In this document: positions 1 to 4,949 of the stretch, in pieces
How the letters are laid out: each line of letters opens with the position of its first letter
How positions within the stretch are numbered: position 1 is the stretch's first letter
From: Alphaproteobacteria bacterium
GTDB lineage: Bacteria > Pseudomonadota > Alphaproteobacteria > Micavibrionales > UBA1664
Reading direction: 5' to 3'
DNA: 5,246 nucleotides
Assembly (NCBI GenBank): GCA_002401195.1
Contig: NVSI01000007.1
Location: 6,247 to 11,492 of the forward strand
Position numbers and translations under genes: made by a program
Notes under the pieces: model-generated
Told to the model about the DNA's origin: nothing
Seen by the model: the letters and a program-made list of their open reading frames with translations, nothing else
Databases searched by the model: none

Positions 1-279
1 AGCCTTTATCAAAATACTGCAAAAATCGCTACGGGTGGTATAAGTGCAGGGAACGAAGATAAAGTATCATTCGCATCATTGATAAAAGATGGTGTGGAAT
101 CGGTTGTTGATTCACAGCGTCAATCAGAATCTATGTCGGCCGCCGCCGTCGAAGGTAAAGCCGATATCTCACAAGTTGTTGAGGCCGTGACAAAGGCGGA
201 ACTTGAACTGCAAACATTGGTTTCAGTCCGTGATAAAGTTGTGTCAGCGTACCAAGACATCATGCGGATGCCGATCTAA
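1..279 (+). CDS. fliE: Flagellar hook-basal body protein FliE (5' end outside window)
   Basis: FliE sits at the base of the flagellar rod and joins the MS ring and export gate to the rod; it is among the first substrates exported by the flagellar type III system. The frame is open from base 1 and gives 92 residues before TAA at 277-279. FliE is usually about 100-110 residues, so only the extreme N-terminus is missing. The C-terminal half shows the family pattern: an alanine-rich stretch (SAAAVEGKADISQVVEAV), then KAELELQTLVSVRDKVVSAY, ending QDIMRMPI, which is close to the canonical FliE end (AYQEIMRM). An in-frame TTG at 79 is internal and is not the true start. It is followed after only 15 bases by the end of a convergent gene. 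In related bacteria fliQ would come next; here two reverse-strand genes intervene. Confidence 0.93.
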   Translation, partial: SLYQNTAKIATGGISAGNEDKVSFASLIKDGVESVVDSQRQSESMSAAAVEGKADISQVVEAVTKAELELQTLVSVRDKVVSAYQDIMRMPI

Positions 280-294
280 AACACCCATTTCAAT

Positions 295-1053
295 TTAATT
301 TAACGTGAAAGAGGCGTATGCTTTTTGCACAGTATGCGCCATTTTTGCAGGCTTTGAGCGAGGCAAGAAATCTTGAATGGCCTTTGCCTCTTCTAGATTA
401 GCGCCACAATTTTCAAGGGCCGCTTGAATAACCTTCAGCGTTGTTTCTACAGGATCTCTTTTTGCTTTTCTATCAGATATAAGAAGCCCCATATTATACC
501 GCGCATAAAGCGTGTATTCCTGAGCCAATTTATTATGATTGTCGCCAAGGGATCGCAAAAACGTATCGTAACTTGATGTCCATTCGATCACGCGCGCGTT
601 ATTAGCCACTTGATTGTATTGTTCCTTCATGTTGGAAAGAGGGTCTTTGAAATCGGTGAACTCTTCGGATAGTTGCTCCGTTTGTTTGTGCGTGACTTCA
701 AAAAATTTCTGCCAAGCATCCGCATCATCAGAAAGTTCAAAGGATTTCATGTGGTTCATGGCTTCTTGTTTTTCAAAAAAGACAGGCGTGTTTTCCGCGT
801 GGTAATCCAAAAATTCAGTTTTAAGCGTGAGGATCGAAAGGGTGGTTTCAAGGATATCTTTTTCAAATGTGAAGTTTTTGTAAGATTTGCGCTCTGCTTT
901 ATCAGGATAGGTCAAGGCGAAATCATCTGTTTGCATTTGCGCGTCTTTGGATAAATCGGATACAAGAGGGATTTCTTGATCAAAGTTAGCGTGAACAACA
1001 TTGCAAAGAGCGTTGAATTCTTTTTCGATGGTTTTTAAAGATGATGTGATCAT
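295..1053 (-). CDS. Hypothetical protein, 252 aa, second gene of a reverse-strand pair
   Basis: I do not recognise this protein. The ATG at 1053-1051 overlaps the TGA of the upstream gene in an ATGA (1050-1053). No Shine-Dalgarno is visible before it (the preceding bases read TTTTGACCCC), so translation probably depends on coupling to the upstream gene. The protein is hydrophilic, with no signal peptide and no membrane segment, which suggests a cytosolic location. It is rich in Glu, Lys, Asp and Phe, and looks mostly helical with short heptad-like stretches (about residues 62-82, 117-150 and 203-228). The C-terminus is more basic (RKAKRD near 195-200, then RSKPAKMAH near 232-240). It has two Cys (17 and 216) and no obvious metal or nucleotide motif. 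It reads towards fliE, stopping 15 bases from the fliE stop. The intact length and coding-like composition suggest a real gene, but no function can be assigned. A link to flagella rests only on position. Confidence 0.72.
   Translation of the reverse strand: MITSSLKTIEKEFNALCNVVHANFDQEIPLVSDLSKDAQMQTDDFALTYPDKAERKSYKNFTFEKDILETTLSILTLKTEFLDYHAENTPVFFEKQEAMNHMKSFELSDDADAWQKFFEVTHKQTEQLSEEFTDFKDPLSNMKEQYNQVANNARVIEWTSSYDTFLRSLGDNHNKLAQEYTLYARYNMGLLISDRKAKRDPVETTLKVIQAALENCGANLEEAKAIQDFLPRSKPAKMAHTVQKAYASFTLN
313..346 (+). terminator. Candidate rho-independent terminator for the fliE transcript
   Basis: A 9-bp stem pairs GGCGTATGC (313-321) with GTATGCGCC (332-340) across a 10-base loop, followed by ATTTTT (341-346). 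Two of the nine pairs are G-U wobbles in plus-strand RNA and become A-C mismatches in minus-strand RNA. The hairpin is therefore better formed on the fliE side, and only that side has the U-run. It lies 34 bases after the fliE stop, inside the last codons of the convergent gene. The U-run is short, so strength is uncertain. Confidence 0.5.
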
Positions 1054-1904
1054 GGGGTCAAAACTTTTGCATTAAACGGAAATTGATGTGCCTGTCTTGG
1101 GAAATGTTCAGAGATAAGGTTCGTGATCGCCGATACCAAAATTTCACTATTTTGGGGCAGGGCAGTCATGATGGTGAAATCATGATTGATAAAACTGATG
1201 CAGGTTTGCCTCTCTTGTTCAGGAGAGGTCTGAGTGATTTTCTCTTGAGTTGATGGAAGCATAGGCGTCACAGGTGTTTCAGATTCATAGACAGATGAAT
1301 AATAGGCGATTTTTAATTGCGCAAGATCAAGATGCGCGGCCACAAGATCGTTCGTTGATCTGAATATTTCGAAACCATTTTCTTTTAAAAGATGAACGTT
1401 ACGCGCCGGATCCATGTGGTTTGGTTCGCCTTCGGTATATGTGTAATCGATGAAATGTTCATCATAGAGTCGTTGAATGGCACTTGAAAATCGGTTTTCA
1501 CCATTTTCGAGAATAATATCGTCATCTTCTTTTTTTATACTCTCTATTCTGTTTTCACATATCTCGATAAGAGTATTGGAAATTTTGATCGATTCATTAA
1601 ATGAAGCTTTCGAAAATACGTTTGATGCGAATAATTCCTGGAGTTTCATAAGAACGTGGTTGTTATCAAGAAGGGCCAGATATGAATCGATCGTGCCTTC
1701 AAAGATATTATCGATCATACGGCTCTGTTCTTTTTGAAAAAGACGGTTTCGAGAATCGTGGTCGAGAGATTTTTCAGGTTCGAATAAAAGATTTTGTATC
1801 GCAACAAGGGCGGGGTTCGTTTCCCCTTTGATAAAGGCATCGAAAGCCAGTTGAGTTATTTCGAAGGTTTCGTCTATGTTGCCTGGTGGAGTGTTTATTG
1901 TCAT
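1050..1904 (-). CDS. Hypothetical protein, 284 aa, first gene of a reverse-strand pair
   Basis: I do not recognise this protein. The frame stays open upstream to 2084, but that extension runs antisense through fliQ and its control region. I chose the ATG at 1904-1902 because AGAGAG (1916-1911) lies about 6 bases before it and a promoter-like sequence lies further upstream. The protein is acidic and soluble-looking, with no signal peptide or membrane span. An N-terminal helical part (about 1-205) contains an Asp/Glu-rich patch (KKEDDDI near 124-130). A Pro/Thr/Ser/Glu/Gln-rich stretch (about 207-232) looks like a flexible linker to a small C-terminal part (about 233-284), which may fold separately. 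It overlaps the next gene by 4 bases, so the two form one operon. The pair sits backwards between fliE and fliQ, which are normally adjacent in this class. The function is unknown; a flagellar role or chance insertion are both possible. Confidence 0.72.
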   Translation of the reverse strand: MTINTPPGNIDETFEITQLAFDAFIKGETNPALVAIQNLLFEPEKSLDHDSRNRLFQKEQSRMIDNIFEGTIDSYLALLDNNHVLMKLQELFASNVFSKASFNESIKISNTLIEICENRIESIKKEDDDIILENGENRFSSAIQRLYDEHFIDYTYTEGEPNHMDPARNVHLLKENGFEIFRSTNDLVAAHLDLAQLKIAYYSSVYESETPVTPMLPSTQEKITQTSPEQERQTCISFINHDFTIMTALPQNSEILVSAITNLISEHFPRQAHQFPFNAKVLTP

Positions 1905-1934
1905 TTTTACTCTCTTTGATTCCCTGTTGTCTCT

Positions 1935-1964
1935 ATTAATGCATATGGGCGCACAATACGTCAA
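1935..1964 (-). promoter_or_regulatory. Candidate sigma-70-type promoter for the reverse-strand gene pair
   Basis: On the minus strand, TTGACG (1964-1959, five of six matches to the -35 consensus) is followed after 18 bases by ATTAAT (1940-1935, four of six matches to the -10). Transcription would begin near 1928, about 24 bases before the ATG at 1904, leaving room for the AGAGAG ribosome site. The -10 is only moderate and this was found by eye. Confidence 0.4.
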
Positions 1965-1975
1965 TATATAAAATC

Positions 1976-2004
1976 TTGCGGTACACTCTATTTTTGTCGA
2001 TAAT
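1976..2004 (+). promoter_or_regulatory. Candidate promoter for fliQ-fliR-flhB
   Basis: TTGCGG (1976-1981) is separated by 17 bases from GATAAT (1999-2004, five of six matches to the -10 consensus). If used, transcription would start at or next to the fliQ ATG (2011), giving a leaderless message. That would fit the lack of a Shine-Dalgarno before fliQ. The -35 half is weak. I saw no sigma-54 (GG-N10-GC) element in the same interval. Some promoter is expected here because the reverse-strand pair separates fliQ from fliE. Confidence 0.3.
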
Positions 2005-2010
2005 AGCGAT

Positions 2011-2286
2011 ATGAATGAAATGGAAGTAATTACATTGGCTCGCGCGGCCATTTGGATGGCGATTGAAATATCAATGCCCGTCATGTTGGTGGGTTTATTT
2101 GTCGGTTTGATTGTGGCGTTGTTTCAGGCACTTACTCAAATTCAAGAAATGACATTGGCGTTTGTTCCTAAAATCGTTGCCATCTTTATGGCGATTTACG
2201 TCATGCTTCCTGCCTTTTCTATTAAAATGACAGAATTCATGCGGATGCTGGCTGATCAAATTATCGCTGGTGGCGTTGGATCATAG
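2011..2286 (+). CDS. fliQ: Flagellar export gate protein FliQ
   Basis: FliQ is a small inner-membrane subunit of the flagellar type III export gate. In the family it assembles with FliP and FliR into the helical pore at the centre of the MS ring. The 91-residue product matches the usual length of about 90. Two hydrophobic hairpin segments are visible (about residues 14-38 and 51-70). They flank the family signature, VGLIVALFQALTQIQEMTL (31-49) followed by AFVPKI. The start at 2011 (MNEMEV) fits FliQ N-termini, which commonly begin MNE; an ATG at 2020 is a possible alternative. No ribosome site is evident before either. The TAG stop is immediately followed by the fliR ATG, so the two are surely cotranscribed and probably coupled. 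This is now the first gene of its transcript, cut off from fliE by two reverse-strand genes. Confidence 0.95.
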   Translation: MNEMEVITLARAAIWMAIEISMPVMLVGLFVGLIVALFQALTQIQEMTLAFVPKIVAIFMAIYVMLPAFSIKMTEFMRMLADQIIAGGVGS

Positions 2287-3078
2287 ATGGAATCTCTTCT
2301 TGCCACGTATGTGACGGGACAGGTTGCAACATTTATGATGGTTTTTGCCCGTATGGGGACGGCCATTATGGTCATGCCAGGCATTGGCGATAGCTTTGTT
2401 TCCTCGCGTGTTCGATTGTTGTTTGCATTTGCCTTTGTTGCGGTTATTACACCGATGATTAGTCCCCTTGTCCCTGATTTAAATATGAACTCCCCTGTTT
2501 TTTTATGGGTGATGGTGAGAGAGCTTGTTATCGGGTTTTTCATTGGAACGGTCGCGCGTATTTTTATGACTGCGCTGGATACGGGTGGGATGATTATATC
2601 CATGCAAACGGGTTTGGGTAACGCGATGGTTTTTAATCCACAAATGGCGGGGCAGGGGTCGATCATCGGGGCGTTTTTATCGATCACGGGCGCGGTTTTA
2701 TTGTTTTCAACAAACCTGCATCATCTTTTGATTTACGCCTTGGTCGACAGCTATAAAACATTTGCGATGGGCGCCGATTTCCCGCTTGTTGAGGGGATGG
2801 CGCAAACAATCGCCAAGGCGGTCGCGCAAAGTTTCCAAATTGGGTTTTATATGGCAGTTCCGTTTATGATGGTGTCGCTTCTTCTTTATATTTGTATGGG
2901 TGTTTTGGGGCGTTTAATGCCGCAAATTCAGGTGTTTATTTTGGCGCTTCCTATTCAAATTCTACTTGGGTTTTTAACCTTATTTACAGTGACATCAACG
3001 GTTCTTCTTTACTGGATTGGTGAATATGATTCCGCGATCCGTATGTTCTTTTCCGACATGGGAGGAATTGATGGCTGA
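2287..3078 (+). CDS. fliR: Flagellar export gate protein FliR
   Basis: FliR is a polytopic inner-membrane protein of the flagellar type III export gate; one copy joins FliP and FliQ in the pore, and it contacts FlhB. The product is 263 residues, normal for the family. The N-terminus shows the FliR pattern ARMGTAIMVMPGIGDSFV (21-38) followed by SSRVRL. About six hydrophobic segments follow (roughly 12-31, 43-62, 71-95, 126-152, 183-206 and 214-243). GRLMPQIQVFILALPIQI (208-225) is the conserved late FliR motif, equivalent to the P-Q-x-x-V-F stretch of relatives. The ATG directly abuts the fliQ stop with no gap and only weak purine-rich sequence upstream, so translation likely continues from fliQ. 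The last 8 bases overlap flhB. No truncation or frameshift is visible. Confidence 0.95.
   Translation: MESLLATYVTGQVATFMMVFARMGTAIMVMPGIGDSFVSSRVRLLFAFAFVAVITPMISPLVPDLNMNSPVFLWVMVRELVIGFFIGTVARIFMTALDTGGMIISMQTGLGNAMVFNPQMAGQGSIIGAFLSITGAVLLFSTNLHHLLIYALVDSYKTFAMGADFPLVEGMAQTIAKAVAQSFQIGFYMAVPFMMVSLLLYICMGVLGRLMPQIQVFILALPIQILLGFLTLFTVTSTVLLYWIGEYDSAIRMFFSDMGGIDG
3061..3065 (+). promoter_or_regulatory. Strong ribosome binding site that fixes the flhB start
   Basis: GGAGG lies five bases before the ATG at 3071, inside the last codons of fliR. It is the clearest Shine-Dalgarno in the flagellar part of the window. It rules out the in-frame TTG at 3017, which would add 18 residues unlike FlhB. 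It also gives FlhB its own ribosome entry independent of FliR translation. Confidence 0.85.
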
Positions 3079-4138
3079 AGGTGATGACGACGCTCAAAAA
3101 ACCGAAGAACCAACCCCAAAAAAGCTTGAGGAAACGCGAAAAAAAGGACAAGTGCCCCTGTCTCGTGAGATGAATAACTGGGTGATGCTGTTGGCCGGAA
3201 CGATTGTGATTGTGGCCATGGGGTCCAGCATGATGGGTGGAATTGCAGATATTTTAAAATCTGTCTTTGATAATTCCTATCAATTGCATGGGCCATCAGG
3301 GGGGATTGGAAAGGTTCTTTCTGAATTATTCTCGGCCGTCGGAATGCAGATGGGGCTTCCGATTTTATTTTTATTATTGGCGGCCTTTCTTGGTCCCTTT
3401 GTACAGATTGGACCATTATTATCCCCCGAAAGCATTAAGCCGTCTTTGAGTAAAATTTCACCCATTGCGGGGTTTGGGCGTTTATTTTCTATGCGGTCTT
3501 TGTTTGAATTTTTCAAAGGCTTGCTGAAAATCAGTATCGTCGGTTCGGTCAGCTTTATTTTACTGTCCCCGTTTTATGACACGATCGATCATTATGTAGG
3601 CTTACCCATTCCGTATATGTTGGATCAATTAAAGGCGTTGTTTTTCCGCTTAATGACGGGTGTTTTGGTCGTTCTATTTATCTTGGCCGTTGTTGATATT
3701 GTGTATCAACGTATGGAGCACAAGAAAAAAATCATGATGAGCCGCCAAGACATTAAGGACGAATTTAAACAGACAGAAGGGGACCCACAAATGCGCGCTC
3801 GCCTTCGTCAATTACGGATGGAAAAGGCGCAACAACGCATGATTCAATCCGTGCCCGAGGCGGATGTCGTGATCACCAACCCGACTCACTTTGCCATTGC
3901 GTTGAAATATGATCCAAAAACAATGGATGCGCCCGTGTGCCTGGCCAAGGGAACGGATGAAGTCGCGCAAAGAATTAAAGAAGTCGCCAATGATAATAAG
4001 GTGACATTGGTCGAAAATAAACCTCTTGCGCGTGCCATGTACGACATGGTTGAGATTGGAGAAACAATCCCAGAGGAACATTACAAGGCCGTGGCCGAGG
4101 TGATTTCATATGTTTTCAAACTTAAAGGTAAAATGTAA
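3071..4138 (+). CDS. flhB: Flagellar export switch protein FlhB
   Basis: FlhB is the inner-membrane export-gate protein that switches the flagellar type III system from rod/hook to filament substrates after cleaving itself. The product is 355 residues, the usual length. The N-terminus has the standard charged stretch (KTEEPTPKKLEETRKKGQV, 10-28) followed by PLSRE. Four hydrophobic segments follow (about 36-54, 88-112, 150-168 and 186-212), then the charged cytoplasmic linker with SRQDIKDEFKQTEGDPQ (224-240). The NPTH self-cleavage motif is at residues 270-273 (bases 3878-3889), with FAIAL after it, so cleavage between Asn270 and Pro271 is expected. The domain continues with the typical AKG (292-294), ENKPLAR (315-321) and a short basic end, without the long C-terminal extension seen in some species. 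The gene overlaps fliR by 8 bases. No clear terminator follows before the tRNA gene. Confidence 0.97.
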   Translation: MAEGDDDAQKTEEPTPKKLEETRKKGQVPLSREMNNWVMLLAGTIVIVAMGSSMMGGIADILKSVFDNSYQLHGPSGGIGKVLSELFSAVGMQMGLPILFLLLAAFLGPFVQIGPLLSPESIKPSLSKISPIAGFGRLFSMRSLFEFFKGLLKISIVGSVSFILLSPFYDTIDHYVGLPIPYMLDQLKALFFRLMTGVLVVLFILAVVDIVYQRMEHKKKIMMSRQDIKDEFKQTEGDPQMRARLRQLRMEKAQQRMIQSVPEADVVITNPTHFAIALKYDPKTMDAPVCLAKGTDEVAQRIKEVANDNKVTLVENKPLARAMYDMVEIGETIPEEHYKAVAEVISYVFKLKGKM

Positions 4139-4149
4139 CGGCTTTCCGC

Positions 4150-4178
4150 TTGCATATTGATGCGGTTCCGATTAAAAC
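4150..4178 (+). promoter_or_regulatory. Weak candidate promoter for tRNA-Leu
   Basis: TTGCAT (4150-4155) and TAAAAC (4173-4178) are 17 bases apart and lie about 22 bases before the tRNA 5' end. They are followed by GGGCA near the expected start, a G-rich discriminator like those of stable RNA promoters. Both hexamers are only partial matches, and readthrough from flhB is an alternative. Confidence 0.3.
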
Positions 4179-4193
4179 AAGGGCATTCCGATC

Positions 4194-4499
4194 TCAGGTG
4201 CGATCGTGGCGGAATTGGTAGACGCGCAGCGTTGAGGTCGCTGTGGGATAATATCCCGTGGAAGTTCGAGTCTTCTCGGTCGCACCATCTATAAAATCAC
4301 CCCCTAAAACACCATCTAACGCCTTGAAAGGTATAGATAAATTGGCGGTTCTAGGCCCCTTATTTCGGTCATAGCGAATACGCTCTGCAAAGGCGAGTTT
4401 CAGCACTAATCTGCGCAAAGTGATATTGCCAGAAGCCCATAGTTTCCAAGGGCTTGCAATGATTTGAAGGGCTGGTTCTAGTTTGTCCTCATAGGTGCC
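4194..4499 (-). pseudogene. C-terminal remnant of a serine-recombinase-family protein
   Basis: The minus-strand frame from about 4499 gives TYEDKLEPALQIIASPWKLW, then LRRLVLKLAFAERIRYDRN, then NLSIPFKALDGVLGG. From memory, this order (PxKLW, then RR-V-LKLAFAERI-Y-RN-G-RT, then PFK-L-G) resembles the far C-terminus of serine-type site-specific recombinases of Alphaproteobacteria. The catalytic N-terminal domain with its Ser, the recombinase domain and the zinc ribbon are all absent; the sequence upstream in this frame is only antisense to the small gene. There is no start codon of its own. The frame stays open past the similarity (which ends near 4296) and through the antisense of the tRNA to a stop at 4194. 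The fragment cannot be an active recombinase. It probably marks the edge of a decayed element inserted at the tRNA-Leu. The family assignment is from memory, so I rate it moderate. Confidence 0.6.
4200..4287 (+). tRNA. tRNA-Leu (anticodon GAG)
   Basis: The sequence folds as a class II tRNA. The acceptor stem pairs GCGATCG (4200-4206) with CGGTCGC (4277-4283), with one T-G wobble. The D-arm carries the GGTAGACGC stretch typical of leucine tRNAs. The anticodon stem pairs CAGCG (4227-4231) with CGCTG (4239-4243) around the loop TTGAGGT, placing GAG at 4234-4236, which reads CUU and CUC leucine codons. The long variable arm pairs GGGAT with ATCCC (4245-4257), as expected for Leu. The T-arm pairs GGAAG with CTTCT around TTCGAGT. 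The discriminator is A (4284) and CCA is encoded (4285-4287). A recombinase remnant abuts its 3' end, a common insertion position for mobile elements; the tRNA itself is intact. Confidence 0.96.
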
Positions 4500-4773
4500 A
4501 CGATTCGGATTGTCCAAGTGCATGATTTGGTAAGGATACCATATCAGCGATTGCCTTTGCCAGATTATCATCATCTTCTCCACAGACCTGCTGGATAGGA
4601 TGAATACCAAAACCCAAATCAACAAACGTAACGACGATAGACCATAAAGATTCTATCAGTTCGCGTTTTTGTTCGTCTGATAGATCACTGTCTTCAAGCA
4701 TTGAGCCATACAAATCCCAATCAATCGACAAGGATGGCATTGGGTTAGGGTTTTCTGTCGATTTTTTAGTCAT
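4489..4773 (-). CDS. Small protein (94 aa) resembling recombinase-associated proteins
   Basis: The core, LSIDWDLYGSMLEDSDLSDE (15-34) followed by QKRELIESLWSIVVTFVDLGFGIHPIQQ, resembles short proteins that I recall encoded directly upstream of serine recombinases in alphaproteobacterial elements. Their function is unknown to me. It is one acidic helical domain with a hydrophobic helix at about 43-53 that looks too short and mixed to be a membrane span. I chose the ATG at 4773-4771. The longer frame to 4851 starts with an ATG overlapping the promoter -10, which could not be transcribed from that promoter. AAAGG lies about 10 bases before the chosen start, somewhat far. A TTG at 4791 is a less likely alternative. 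The last residues (after about 66) may be changed by the deletion that removed most of the neighbouring recombinase, because its stop overlaps the recombinase fragment by about 11 bases in another frame. Confidence 0.6.
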   Translation of the reverse strand: MTKKSTENPNPMPSLSIDWDLYGSMLEDSDLSDEQKRELIESLWSIVVTFVDLGFGIHPIQQVCGEDDDNLAKAIADMVSLPNHALGQSESWHL

Positions 4774-4849
4774 GAGTTTCGTGCCTTTCAATTCTCTATC
4801 GCGTCTATCTCCTTTTTTGTCTTTCACCACGAAAGAACGTAAGTGGAAC

Positions 4850-4877
4850 ATTATAGGATAAAAGTCCTATTTCACAA
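4850..4877 (-). promoter_or_regulatory. Candidate promoter for the small recombinase-associated gene
   Basis: On the minus strand, TTGTGA (4877-4872) is followed after 16 bases by a perfect TATAAT (4855-4850). Transcription would begin near 4843, leaving a leader of about 70 bases before the ATG at 4773. The leader contains a short hairpin, TCTTTC paired with GAAAGA (4820-4836). An inverted repeat covers most of the spacer and part of the -10, which suggests the promoter can be repressed. Confidence 0.5.
4853..4870. repeat. Perfect inverted repeat overlapping the promoter; possible operator
   Basis: ATAGGA (4853-4858) and TCCTAT (4865-4870) are exact reverse complements separated by 6 bases, giving an 18-base two-fold site. 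It occupies the spacer between -35 and -10 and three bases of the -10 of the minus-strand promoter. This is a classic position for a dimeric repressor. No U-run follows, so it does not look like a terminator. The binding protein is unknown. Confidence 0.45.
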
Positions 4878-4901
4878 AGAGATATTTTCGTTCGCATCTT
4901 G

Positions 4902-4909
4902 CTGATCAG
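4902..4909. repeat. Short palindrome CTGATCAG in the divergent control region
   Basis: The 8-base perfect palindrome lies inside a slightly asymmetric larger dyad, TTG before it and CAA two bases after it (4899-4914). It sits between the minus-strand small gene and the plus-strand gene at the right edge. It may be a second protein-binding site, but an 8-base palindrome alone can occur by chance. Confidence 0.25.
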
Positions 4910-4949
4910 TGCAATTTAAGGTAGCAACGAATTCTAGTCTCTAGGTATT

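Noticed and set aside
614..954. Plus-strand open frames opposite the 252-aa gene
   Set aside because: They are rich in Phe, Ser, Cys and Lys, as expected for the complement of a Glu/Lys-rich gene; they overlap each other and have no ribosome sites.
1941..1961. Sigma-54 promoter for fliQ (GGGCGCACAATACGT)
   Set aside because: The spacing after GG leads to GT, not GC, and the TGGCAC half is absent.
1905..2084. N-terminal extension of the 284-aa reverse-strand protein to 344 aa
   Set aside because: It runs antisense through the start of fliQ and the shared control region. The ATG at 1904 has a ribosome site and a promoter-like sequence placed correctly for it.
2256..2687. Reverse-strand open frame of 143 aa opposite fliR
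   Set aside because: It is antisense to a clear fliR, has an Ile/Thr/Pro-heavy composition typical of shadow frames, and has no supporting start signals.
3017..3070. Longer FlhB starting at an in-frame TTG
   Set aside because: The extra 18 residues are unlike FlhB, and GGAGG at 3061-3065 points to the ATG at 3071, which gives the family's normal N-terminus and length.
3009..3416. Reverse-strand open frame of 135 aa opposite the fliR-flhB junction
   Set aside because: It is a shadow of two well-supported overlapping flagellar genes.
4139..4170. Terminator after flhB from the CCGC...GCGG dyad
   Set aside because: The stem is short and bulged and no T-run follows, so I do not call a terminator.
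4194..4287. Protein-coding reading of the tRNA antisense (GATEKTRTSTG...)
   Set aside because: This is the familiar artefact of translating the reverse of a leucine tRNA. It is recorded only as the tail of the recombinase remnant's open frame.
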